Positions 1-4,764 of a DNA stretch of 5,379 bases are shown in pieces (within the stretch, counting starts at the first letter, position 1; every line of letters starts with the position of its first letter). A program made the translations under genes and the position numbers. The stretch lies in contig JACQDS010000064.1 in NCBI GenBank assembly GCA_016200995.1, positions 1-5,379 of the forward strand, in the 5' to 3' direction. This DNA is from Candidatus Azambacteria bacterium. GTDB lineage: Bacteria > Patescibacteriota > Minisyncoccia > GWC2-36-17 > M10-OD1-4. The notes under the pieces are model-generated. The model searched no databases. It worked only from the letters and a program-made list of their open reading frames with translations, and had not been told where the DNA came from.

Positions 1-324
1 AACCGCGACTTCAACTTTAACGATCAGCGGATTGCCGACCGCCATCTTCTCTATATGAATGTGCGGAAAATCAACCGGCAAAATATTATTTGCATTAACA
101 AATTTTTCATACTCTTTTTCTATCGCTATCTTTCCAGCCTCCTCAAAAAGAAACTGTTTGCCGACAACTTTCTCAAGCAAATCTCTCGGCGCTTTGCCTT
201 TTCTGAAGCCCTTTATCTCAACCTCTTCCGATATCTCTTTTGCCGCTTTATCAAGATGCTTCTCAACTTCTTCCGACGATATTTCAAGTTTGAATTCTAC
301 TTTTGATCCTTTTAGTTTTTTCAT
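1..324 (-). CDS. tig: Trigger factor, N-terminal part (cut by window edge)
   Basis: The reverse strand encodes 108 codons from an ATG at 324 to the window edge without a stop. The protein starts MKKLKGSKVEFKLEIS and carries GFRKGKAP at residues 39-46. This is the hallmark ribosome-binding loop of trigger factor, corresponding to the FRK signature that contacts ribosomal protein L23 (uL23). Trigger factor is the ATP-independent chaperone that meets nascent chains at the exit tunnel; the family also has a peptidyl-prolyl isomerase domain and a C-terminal chaperone domain, both outside this window. The visible part covers most of the ribosome-binding domain. No clear Shine-Dalgarno precedes the ATG: the bases just upstream read CTAACGGG, too close to serve. 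The start codon lies inside one arm of an inverted repeat shared with the ppa side of the gap. Identity is confident; the exact start is likely. Confidence 0.93.
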   Translation of the reverse strand, partial: MKKLKGSKVEFKLEISSEEVEKHLDKAAKEISEEVEIKGFRKGKAPRDLLEKVVGKQFLFEEAGKIAIEKEYEKFVNANNILPVDFPHIHIEKMAVGNPLIVKVEVAV

Positions 325-442
325 CCCGTTAGATACAGGTCACTGTCATTCTGCTGAACCTGCCATGTAAATTAATTATAAAAACATATTTCCTATTAAA
401 TTAAGATTCCCGATAATTCGCGACCGCGGTCTCTAACGGGAT
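323..442. repeat. 11-bp inverted repeat bounding the tig-ppa gap
   Basis: ATCCCGTTAGA at 323-333 is matched by its exact reverse complement TCTAACGGGAT at 432-442, with 98 bp between. The left arm includes two bases of the tig start codon and the right arm ends 7 bp before the ppa stop codon. Between the arms are a shorter imperfect hairpin (CAGGTCA 336-342 with TGAACCTG 355-362), an AT-rich stretch and a 10-bp GC palindrome (GACCGCGGTC, 422-431). The arrangement resembles a small non-autonomous element or its remnant, but no target-site duplication was recognised. Confidence 0.5.
375..380 (-). promoter_or_regulatory. Possible -10 box for tig
   Basis: The reverse strand reads TATAAT here, about 50 nt upstream of the tig ATG. 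The hexamer 17 nt further upstream is TAATTT, a poor -35, so this is a weak call. A promoter here would give tig its own transcript with a leader containing the hairpin at 336-362. Confidence 0.3.
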
Positions 443-444
443 TC
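405..444. other. Imperfect hairpin just after ppa
   Basis: GATTCCCG (405-412) pairs with CGGGATTC (437-444) in 7 of 8 positions around a loop holding the palindrome GACCGCGGTC. It begins 5 bp past the ppa stop codon on the reverse strand. The bases that follow on that strand (CTTAATTTAATA) are not a proper T-run, so it is at best a weak terminator or an RNA 3'-end stabiliser for ppa. Confidence 0.35.
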
Positions 445-448
445 ATTG

Positions 449-979
449 TTATTTTTTAAATTTTTCTTTATACATTTTCATCCCTTCTATTACAACCTCT
501 TTAGCTTCTTTGACCCCCTCAATTCCTGTCACTTCAACTTTCTTTTTCTGCAGATCTTTGTAATGCTCGTAGTAATGCTTCAGCTCAAACAAAATATGCT
601 CCTCTATGTCGGAAACATCTTTCATGCCGTTAAATCTCGGATCCCCGGTCGGCACAGCGATGATCTTCTCATCTCTGTCGCCGCTGTCTATCATTCTGAT
701 AACGGCAATGGGCCTAACCTCCACCAAAACTCCCGGCAAAAGATTGTAAGTTGTCATCACTAAAACATCCAAAGGGTCGCCATCATGCCAGTGAGTCTGC
801 GGAGCAAAACCATAATCCATAGGAGAGAACATCGCCGAGTAAAGCACTCTGTCCAGTTTCATCAGTCCCGTCTCTTTATCTATCTCATATTTATTTGAAG
901 AGCCTTTCGGAATCTCAATTATCACATTGAATTTTTCAGGAGCATCGGAGCCCAAAGGCACATCATGCAAAATATTCAT
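449..979 (-). CDS. ppa: Inorganic pyrophosphatase, family I
   Basis: The product is a soluble cytoplasmic enzyme that hydrolyses pyrophosphate to two phosphates, pulling nucleic acid, aminoacyl-tRNA and other biosynthetic reactions forward. At 176 aa it has the usual length for a bacterial family I enzyme. The signature DGDPLDVLV starts at residue 66, giving the metal-binding aspartates D66, D68 and D71. D98 and D103 (IDSGDRDEK) supply the other conserved acidic residues. E22, K30, R44, Y56, K105, Y140 and K141 match the expected active-site positions of the E. coli enzyme, and HYYEHYKDL (135-143) is typical. The ATG at 979 gives the standard N-terminus. There is no evident Shine-Dalgarno. 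It lies 89 bp downstream of nusA on the same strand with no terminator between them, so it may be read through from nusA. All catalytic residues are present, so it should be active. Confidence 0.96.
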   Translation of the reverse strand: MNILHDVPLGSDAPEKFNVIIEIPKGSSNKYEIDKETGLMKLDRVLYSAMFSPMDYGFAPQTHWHDGDPLDVLVMTTYNLLPGVLVEVRPIAVIRMIDSGDRDEKIIAVPTGDPRFNGMKDVSDIEEHILFELKHYYEHYKDLQKKKVEVTGIEGVKEAKEVVIEGMKMYKEKFKK

Positions 980-980
980 A

Positions 981-1060
981 GTTATGATTTAGGATTTATG
1001 AATCAAGATTTATGAGTTATTTTTTTAAATCATCAATCATCAATTATAAATCATCAATTA
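981..1060. repeat. AT-rich short tandem repeats between nusA and ppa
   Basis: On the reverse strand TGATGATT occurs three times in about 30 nt. It is followed by a 14-bp period unit, CATAAATCTTGATT then CATAAATCCTAAAT then CATAAC, which ends just before the ppa start. TGATTTA and TAAATCA segments on the two sides can pair. No convincing promoter, terminator or small ORF was found in the patch. It looks like low-complexity slippage-derived sequence serving as the nusA-ppa spacer. Confidence 0.5.
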
Positions 1061-1068
1061 AAATTTTA

Positions 1069-1761
1069 TTATTCTTGGGATTCTACTGCTTCTTCAGTTT
1101 CGCTTTTAGGTTCAGCCTCCGGAGCCGCTTCTGTCTGCTTATTTTCTCCATCAACTGAAATAACATCAATCTTCCAACCTGTCAACTTAGCCGCCAATCT
1201 GACATTCTGACCTCCCTTGCCGATAGCCAAAGAAAGCTGATCATTTGGCACCGTCACTGAAGCTATCTTTTCCTCATTTTTAATCTCAATATTCAACACC
1301 TTTGCCGGAGACAAAGCATTTGAAACAAACTCCGCCGGATTTTCCGACCATTCAATTATATCTATCTTTTCTCTGTTTAACTCGGCAATTATCGTATTGA
1401 TTCTGCTTCCCTTTTGGCCGACGCAAGAGCCGATCGGATCTATCCCTTCCTCTTTTGTGGAGACCGCCACCTTCGATCTTGACCCTGCTTCTCTGGCTAT
1501 GGATTTTATCTCAACGATGCCGGAAGCGACCTCCGGAATCTCAAGTTCAAAAAGCTTTGCAATCATCTTTGGGTGAGACCTTGAAACCAAGATCACCGGC
1601 CCCTTGTTTGTTGTTTCAACTTTTACTATGTAAACCCTTAGTCTGTCGCCTATTCTGTAATACTCACCGGCAACCTGCTCTTCCGGATACATAATGCCTG
1701 TCGTTTTTCCAAGATCAACAACGATATTTCTGCCTTCAATCCTCTGAACCTGAACATTCAC
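1069..1761 (-). CDS. nusA: NusA downstream piece: S1, KH1 and KH2 domains
   Basis: This open frame encodes the RNA-binding half of transcription termination/antitermination factor NusA. Counting from a GTG at 1761, residues 4-62 are the S1 domain (VQRIEGRNIVVDLGK onward). IPEVASGIVEIKSIAREAGSR (75-95) starts KH1, which contains GSCVGQKGSRI (111-121). KH2 contains LAIGKGGQNVRLAAKLTGWK (179-198). The end (about 206-230) is an acidic tail, as in many NusA proteins. It lies in the same frame as the N-terminal piece, separated by TAG ATA. The ATA GTG codons match the Ile-Val that opens the S1 domain in intact NusA. If translated separately, it would need reinitiation at GTG 3 nt after the TAG, and no Shine-Dalgarno is evident. 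Such a product would lack the RNA-polymerase-binding domain. The sequence itself shows no decay, which argues for a recent lesion or an assembly artefact. Confidence 0.9.
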   Translation of the reverse strand: MNVQVQRIEGRNIVVDLGKTTGIMYPEEQVAGEYYRIGDRLRVYIVKVETTNKGPVILVSRSHPKMIAKLFELEIPEVASGIVEIKSIAREAGSRSKVAVSTKEEGIDPIGSCVGQKGSRINTIIAELNREKIDIIEWSENPAEFVSNALSPAKVLNIEIKNEEKIASVTVPNDQLSLAIGKGGQNVRLAAKLTGWKIDVISVDGENKQTEAAPEAEPKSETEEAVESQE

Positions 1762-1764
1762 TAT

Positions 1765-2181
1765 CTATATTATTTCATCGTCAAGCTTGGCGTCTTTTTT
1801 GATCTCTTTTGCATCATCGATCATTATATGCCTCTCCTCATTGAATCTGATCTTTCTTATATAATTTTCATCTTCTTCGGTTTTTCTTCTTTCCTCTTCA
1901 AGATACGCCGCTCTCTCTTCGTCAGACATCGCTTCTTCTCTTTCAATCTCATCTTGCGACTTGATCTTGGAATCATCAACGACCGTCTTTACCTGAAAGA
2001 TCTGCATCTGGCCGGTTTCCGGATCCAATTTAACCCTAATAACCTGGCTTTTTGTGCCGTAATCTTTTTTGTATGCCGCCGCTATAGCAATTTCAATTGT
2101 CTCTATAATTTTCTCTTTTGGAATTCCTTTTTCCTCCGCTATTTGGTTTATCGCAACCAAAAACTGTTTTGTGTCTATCAT
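1765..2181 (-). CDS. nusA: NusA upstream piece: truncated RNA-polymerase-binding domain
   Basis: The 138-aa product is the N-terminal domain of NusA, which in intact protein contacts the polymerase near the RNA exit channel. Residues 1-70 (IAEEKGIPKEKIIETIEIAIAAAYKKDYG and KLDPETGQMQIFQVKTVVDD, split here for length) are canonical. Residues about 73-112 form a highly charged, probably helical insert absent from B. subtilis NusA. HIMIDDAKEIKKDAKLDDEII closes the visible part. The frame then meets TAG at 1765-1767. The next conserved segment of the family, (F/I)xxxxKDFGRIAAQTAKQV and the following helix into S1, is absent from the window: about 42 residues by comparison with remembered B. subtilis NusA. 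The ATG at 2181 has no Shine-Dalgarno, but a good promoter and a leader ORF lie upstream. Read as one gene, 1069-2181 is a nusA with an internal deletion and stop. Confidence 0.9.
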   Translation of the reverse strand: MIDTKQFLVAINQIAEEKGIPKEKIIETIEIAIAAAYKKDYGTKSQVIRVKLDPETGQMQIFQVKTVVDDSKIKSQDEIEREEAMSDEERAAYLEEERRKTEEDENYIRKIRFNEERHIMIDDAKEIKKDAKLDDEII

Positions 2182-2188
2182 ATTTTAT

Positions 2189-2239
2189 TTAGTTAATTAT
2201 TTTAATAAAAAAGTCCGTCGCTTTAACAGGGACAGACAT
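2189..2239 (-). CDS. Possible 16-aa leader peptide upstream of nusA
   Basis: ATG at 2239 opens a 16-codon frame, MSVPVKATDFFIKIIN, ending in TAA at 2189-2191, only 7 nt before the nusA ATG. It is preceded by AAGGAAG (2247-2253) at good Shine-Dalgarno spacing, whereas nusA itself has none. The terminator-like hairpin lies entirely inside this frame, so a ribosome translating it would block hairpin formation. It could act as an attenuator peptide or as an entry point for translational coupling to nusA. A frame this short can occur by chance. The support is the promoter and ribosome binding site placed correctly in front of it. Confidence 0.4.
   Translation of the reverse strand: MSVPVKATDFFIKIIN
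2207..2237 (-). terminator. Intrinsic terminator or attenuator in the nusA leader
   Basis: On the reverse strand GTCTGTC pairs with GACGGAC (seven pairs, one G-T wobble) around an 11-nt loop, followed directly by six T residues. It lies about 77 nt past the stop of the ribbon-helix-helix gene and 26 nt before the nusA ATG, but downstream of the nusA promoter. It can therefore end upstream transcripts and also attenuate nusA. A weak stem with a large loop is the kind of terminator that NusA itself strengthens, and NusA-dependent leader termination of nusA is known in B. subtilis. Confidence 0.6.
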
Positions 2240-2264
2240 TCTTACACTTCCTTATTATTCTTTT

Positions 2265-2293
2265 ATAATAATCCAAATATTTATCAATGTCAA
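2265..2293 (-). promoter_or_regulatory. Sigma-70-type promoter for nusA
   Basis: The reverse strand has a perfect -35 TTGACA (2288-2293), a 17-nt spacer and -10 TATTAT (2265-2270). The predicted start is near 2258. The transcript would begin just upstream of the AAGGAAG ribosome binding site of the leader ORF and carry the terminator hairpin before nusA. Confidence 0.7.
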
Positions 2294-2313
2294 TAGGCAA
2301 GTGGGTGGTTTAG

Positions 2314-2466
2314 CTATTTTTTCAATTGCTGTTTTTTATTAAAATATAGCTTCAAAGCCTCTCTTATGACACCGCTTTTTGTTTTCTCTTCTTTTTTTGC
2401 CATCTTTTGCAACTCCTTTTCTATTTTTGGCGGTAAGGATATTGATAAAATTTTCCTATTTATCAT
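2314..2466 (-). CDS. Small ribbon-helix-helix (CopG/Arc-type) DNA-binding protein
   Basis: The 50-aa product starts MINRKILSISLPPKIEKELQ. A beta strand (about residues 5-11, KILSISL) is followed by helix 1 (13-26), a turn at TKSG (29-32) and helix 2 (33-43, VIREALKLYF), the standard ribbon-helix-helix layout. Such proteins dimerise, put the paired beta strands into the major groove, and often repress their own promoters; many are antitoxins. No toxin-like gene adjoins it, so it is an orphan regulator here. The ATG at 2466 is the first start after an in-frame TAA just upstream, and there is no Shine-Dalgarno. The inverted and tandem repeats at 2489-2558, directly upstream, are plausible operator sites. 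The fold call is good; target and role are unknown. Confidence 0.8.
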   Translation of the reverse strand: MINRKILSISLPPKIEKELQKMAKKEEKTKSGVIREALKLYFNKKQQLKK

Positions 2467-2488
2467 AGATTTTTATTTAATTATTTAC

Positions 2489-2558
2489 AATAATAAGGAA
2501 ATCTGTGGATAATTTTTTCCCTTTTATTTCCTTATTATTTCCCTATTATTTGCGACTT
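2489..2558. repeat. 11-bp direct repeats and 13-bp inverted repeat
   Basis: ATAATAAGGAAAT (2490-2502) is the exact reverse complement of ATTTCCTTATTAT (2526-2538). From 2526 the unit ATTTCCTTATT is followed immediately by ATTTCCCTATT and the degraded ATTTGCGACTT, a period of 11 bp, about one helical turn. The array lies between the ribbon-helix-helix gene and the DnaA-box palindrome. It may be an operator for that regulator or iteron-like origin repeats; the sequence alone does not decide. Confidence 0.6.
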
Positions 2559-2578
2559 ATCCACATATATGTGGATAA
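2504..2578. promoter_or_regulatory. Three perfect DnaA boxes (possible oriC or DnaA-controlled promoter)
   Basis: TGTGGATAA at 2504-2512, TTATCCACA at 2557-2565 and TGTGGATAA at 2570-2578 are all exact matches to the high-affinity DnaA box. The last two, with a TATA spacer, make a perfect 22-bp palindrome. TTATTTACA at 2482-2490 is a further near match. A very AT-rich tract follows at 2591-2620 and could serve as an unwinding element. No dnaA or dnaN gene is in the window, so the origin reading is uncertain. The palindrome also covers the -35 zone of the yraN promoter, so DnaA repression of that promoter is an alternative. Confidence 0.55.
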
Positions 2579-2590
2579 CTATTTTTGTTG

Positions 2591-2606
2591 TATAATATAT
2601 ATTATA
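2591..2606 (+). promoter_or_regulatory. -10 region for yraN inside a 16-bp AT palindrome
   Basis: TATAATATATATTATA is a perfect palindrome with a consensus TATAAT at each end, on opposite strands. The plus-strand -10 (2591-2596) would start transcription near 2603, leaving a leader of about 20 nt before the yraN ATG. The -35 zone (TATGTG) is poor and overlaps the DnaA-box palindrome. Confidence 0.45.
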
Positions 2607-2622
2607 CCAGTATTTTAATAAA

Positions 2623-2988
2623 ATGCCTAGCAAAAAAAGAAAATTTGGGGATATCGGAGAGGATGTGGCAAGGAAATATCTTGTAAAAATCGGATATTCA
2701 ATAATAGGGAAGAATTACCAGACAAAATTCGGTGAGATTGATATTGTGGCTAAAAATGACAGGGAAATCCTTTTTATTGAGGTAAAAACATCTGATATTA
2801 ACTCTTTTATAAGGCCTGAAGAAAATCTAACTCAAAATAAATTAAGAAAACTTCTAAAAACGGTAGAATTATACATCATTTCTAACGATCTACCCGAAAC
2901 ATACACATGGAGAGTTGACCTGATATCAATCAAATTAAACCAAGAAACCAGGAAAGCGAGCCTTGAGCATTTCAAAGGCATATCTTAA
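2623..2988 (+). CDS. yraN: YraN family (UPF0102) endonuclease-like protein
   Basis: The 121-aa product fits the YraN/UPF0102 family in length and motif order. GDIGEDVARKYLVKIGYSII (9-28) is the conserved N-terminal helix. The PD-(D/E)xK-like nuclease core follows: E13, GEIDIVA (37-43, with E38 and D40) and FIEVKT (51-56, with E53 and K55). A C-terminal segment, ENLTQNKLRKLLKTVELYI, matches the family's Lys-rich helix. The fold is that of restriction-type and Holliday-junction nucleases. The cellular role of YraN is not firmly established; a function in recombination or repair is usually suggested. The ATG at 2623 lies about 20 nt after the predicted transcription start, without a Shine-Dalgarno. 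The gene converges on cca with only 9 bp between the stop codons, so the two transcripts must overlap unless they end inside genes. The Arg usual after EVKT is replaced by Ser. Confidence 0.88.
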   Translation: MPSKKRKFGDIGEDVARKYLVKIGYSIIGKNYQTKFGEIDIVAKNDREILFIEVKTSDINSFIRPEENLTQNKLRKLLKTVELYIISNDLPETYTWRVDLISIKLNQETRKASLEHFKGIS

Positions 2989-2997
2989 GTAATCTTG

Positions 2998-4419
2998 TTA
3001 AACCCGAAACCTTTTCTTATGCTCTTTTTCTATAATTTCAATGCTTTCTTCTGATCTTTTTACCATATTTGATAGCTCAGTAATGGATAAATCATTCATT
3101 TCAACCGCTCTTTTTTGCAAATATTCCTCATTATTTCTGCTTGAATCGTCCAAAACCTCAGATAATAAGGCATTTAATATTAATCCTATCTTTTGCCCAG
3201 GCCTCATATTCAATATTTTCATAATATCATCACCTTTGATTTTAAGCATTTTTACGGATATCGGATCTTTTGAGACCTTGTCTATTATATATTTTAAATG
3301 CCTTATCTTGTAAGGTTCCGCTTTTGGGGTGCCAGAACCTATCCTATCGGCATATCTCACCTTTATCAGATCCTCCATATTTTCCAGTCCAACCTTACTA
3401 ATAAGCCTTCTTACCGAGGATTCAGTCACCTCATCAACATTATAATAAAATAGATGATATCTGACCAATAAGGAAACTTTATCTATTTCCTCATTAGAGA
3501 ATTTTAACCTTTTCATTATATTTCTTGTAAATTTTGCGCCTACTATATCATGATTATAAAATGTTGAATTATAACCATCACCTCTTTTTGTTTGTGGTTT
3601 TGCTACATCATGAAATAAAGCCCCTAAACGCACTTCTAAGGTATATTTTTGATCTGCTGTATACTGTAAAGCATTGATGTTATGCTCAAAAACATCGTAA
3701 ATATGGTGTTTATTCTGTCCGACACCGACTCCGTTGAAAGTTTCGGGCAAAACATATTTTAGTAAATTTAGTCTTAACATCAAATTAAAACCGTATTTTG
3801 GGTTGTTAGAAGTAACAATTTTGACCAATTCATCTCTTATTCTCTCCTTTGAAACTCTTTCAATATTTCCCGATAATAAGGAAATTTCCCTTTCCGTATT
3901 CTCATCAATAAGGAAATTTAATTGGGAAGCGAAGCGCACAGCTCTCATAAGTCTCAGGGCATCCTCTTTAAATCTCTCTTTCGGATCTCCAACAGCGCGA
4001 ATTATCTTGTTTTCAAGATCTTTTTTACCATTAAAATGATCAATTACCTCTCCTGAGCGACTTAAAGCCATAGCATTAATCGTAAAATCACGCCTTTTTA
4101 AGTCTTCCTCTAAGCTTTTCGTGTATTTTACGCTGTCCGGATGCCTGCTATCTGAATACGCCTCTTCCGTTCTGTAAGTTGTCACTTCCAATTTAATTTC
4201 ATCAACAAAGACCGTAACAGTGCCGAATCTGTTTTCATAAAAACTCTTTTCAAAAACTTTTTGGATCTCTTCCGGCGTTGCGCTTGTTGCTAAGTCCCAA
4301 TCTTTTGGCGCTTTTTTAAGCAAAAAATCTCGCACGCAGCCTCCAACGGCGTATGCCTCAAAACCAGCTTCATTAAGCCTTTTTATAGCTAAGATTACCT
4401 CTTTTGGCAGTTGACCCAT
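2998..4419 (-). CDS. cca: CCA tRNA nucleotidyltransferase / poly(A) polymerase family with HD domain
   Basis: The 473-aa enzyme adds or repairs the 3'-terminal CCA of tRNAs using CTP and ATP. All class II head motifs are present: GGCVRD (26-31), the catalytic pair D40 and D42 in KDWDLATSATPEE, RTEEAYSDSRHP (83-94), RRDFTINAMA (109-118, nucleotide binding) and GDPKERFKEDALRLMRAVRFA (144-164). The central part (190-225) is the tRNA-binding neck. An HD phosphohydrolase-type domain follows, with LFHDVAKP (269-276; H270, D271), upstream HHIYDVFEH (238-246) and YNHDIVGA (289-296). The tail has MRPGQKIGLILNALLSEV (405-422), as in long bacterial members. The ATG at 4419 gives the expected start, and the promoter geometry predicts a leaderless mRNA. 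The linked tRNA-Arg gene already encodes CCA, so for it the enzyme would act in repair. A pure poly(A) polymerase role cannot be fully excluded from motifs. Confidence 0.95.
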   Translation of the reverse strand: MGQLPKEVILAIKRLNEAGFEAYAVGGCVRDFLLKKAPKDWDLATSATPEEIQKVFEKSFYENRFGTVTVFVDEIKLEVTTYRTEEAYSDSRHPDSVKYTKSLEEDLKRRDFTINAMALSRSGEVIDHFNGKKDLENKIIRAVGDPKERFKEDALRLMRAVRFASQLNFLIDENTEREISLLSGNIERVSKERIRDELVKIVTSNNPKYGFNLMLRLNLLKYVLPETFNGVGVGQNKHHIYDVFEHNINALQYTADQKYTLEVRLGALFHDVAKPQTKRGDGYNSTFYNHDIVGAKFTRNIMKRLKFSNEEIDKVSLLVRYHLFYYNVDEVTESSVRRLISKVGLENMEDLIKVRYADRIGSGTPKAEPYKIRHLKYIIDKVSKDPISVKMLKIKGDDIMKILNMRPGQKIGLILNALLSEVLDDSSRNNEEYLQKRAVEMNDLSITELSNMVKRSEESIEIIEKEHKKRFRV

Positions 4420-4426
4420 AATCCAA

Positions 4427-4455
4427 ATAATAGCTTAAAATAAACAAATTTACAA
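4427..4455 (-). promoter_or_regulatory. cca promoter, probably giving a leaderless mRNA
   Basis: On the reverse strand TTGTAA (4450-4455), a 17-nt spacer and TATTAT (4427-4432) form a sigma-70-like promoter. Only 7 nt separate the -10 from the cca ATG, so transcription should start at or next to the start codon. The absence of a Shine-Dalgarno fits this. Confidence 0.6.
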
Positions 4456-4464
4456 GCTTCCCCA

Positions 4465-4491
4465 CAACTTGGAGACTCAGTCTCCAAGTTG
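4465..4491. repeat. 12-bp perfect hairpin between divergent cca and tRNA promoters
   Basis: CAACTTGGAGAC (4465-4476) pairs perfectly with GTCTCCAAGTTG (4480-4491) around the loop TCA. A second, outer pairing CTTCCC (4457-4462) with GGGAAG (4501-4506) encloses it, so the symmetric block nearly reaches both -35 boxes. There is no T-run on either side, so it is not a standard terminator. It could be an operator for both promoters or a mobile palindromic repeat. Confidence 0.6.
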
Positions 4492-4506
4492 GATGGGTGA
4501 GGGAAG

Positions 4507-4535
4507 TTGCAAGCGGAAAAAATATATTGTATGAT
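4507..4535 (+). promoter_or_regulatory. tRNA-Arg promoter
   Basis: TTGCAA (4507-4512), a 17-nt spacer and TATGAT (4530-4535) predict transcription from about 4542, some 13 nt before the mature tRNA 5' end. It points away from the cca promoter across the hairpin. Confidence 0.55.
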
Positions 4536-4554
4536 TGCTCAATAGATAGACTAC

Positions 4555-4629
4555 GCCCTCGTAGTTCAATGGATAGAACGTGACTTTGCGGAAGTTAAAA
4601 TCGAGGTTCAATTCCTCGCGAGGGCACCA
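4555..4629 (+). tRNA. tRNA-Arg, anticodon GCG
   Basis: A complete cloverleaf is visible. The acceptor is GCCCTCG (4555-4561) with CGAGGGC (4619-4625). The D stem is GTTC/GAAC around AATGGATA. The anticodon stem is TGACT (4581-4585) with AGTTA (4593-4597), including one G-T pair, around the loop TTGCGGA. The T stem is CGAGG/CCTCG around TTCAATT. The anticodon GCG (4588-4590) reads the arginine codons CGC and CGU. The D loop has A after GG (A20), and C35, G36 and discriminator A4626 agree with arginine identity. CCA is encoded (4627-4629). There is no intron and no long variable arm. Most bacteria read these codons with an ACG anticodon edited to inosine, so GCG is worth noting. Confidence 0.95.
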
Positions 4630-4764
4630 GAAAATAAAAGTCAAAGAGTTTTGGTTCGCCTCGCTTCGCTCGGCGACTAATTCGTATTCAATTTTGGGGG
4701 TAAAAAAGAATTCACGGTTTCGCATTTTGGGGGAAGAAAATTTTTTAATCCAATACAGAAACTT
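4630..4764. other. tRNA 3' trailer region without a supported gene
   Basis: Between the tRNA and its terminator there is a GC-rich hairpin, TCGCC (4656-4660) with GGCGA (4672-4676), around TCGCTTCGCTC. An exact 10-bp direct repeat, ATTTTGGGGG, occurs at 4691-4700 and 4724-4733. No start codon with a ribosome binding site and no domain was recognised. The reverse-strand open frame across here also crosses the tRNA and looks spurious. Confidence 0.5.

Noticed and set aside
55..763. Plus-strand open frames opposite tig and ppa
   Set aside because: The reverse strand carries clear trigger factor and pyrophosphatase motifs, so these are shadows.
1765..1767. TAG read as a sense codon (recoded stop or selenocysteine-like event)
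   Set aside because: The other visible genes end in TAA or TAG normally, and about 42 conserved residues are missing at this point, so readthrough would not restore a normal NusA.
1455..2296. Plus-strand open frames opposite nusA
   Set aside because: They are antisense shadows of the conserved NusA coding sequence, with low-complexity content.
2314..2466. Toxin-antitoxin module around the ribbon-helix-helix gene
   Set aside because: No toxin-like ORF lies next to it on either strand. The neighbours are nusA and yraN, both housekeeping-type families.
2526..2558. CRISPR array
   Set aside because: The repeats are only 11 bp, contiguous without spacers, and degrade after two copies.
3041..4039. 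Plus-strand open frames opposite cca
   Set aside because: They lie antisense to conserved CCA-enzyme motifs and have no recognisable features.
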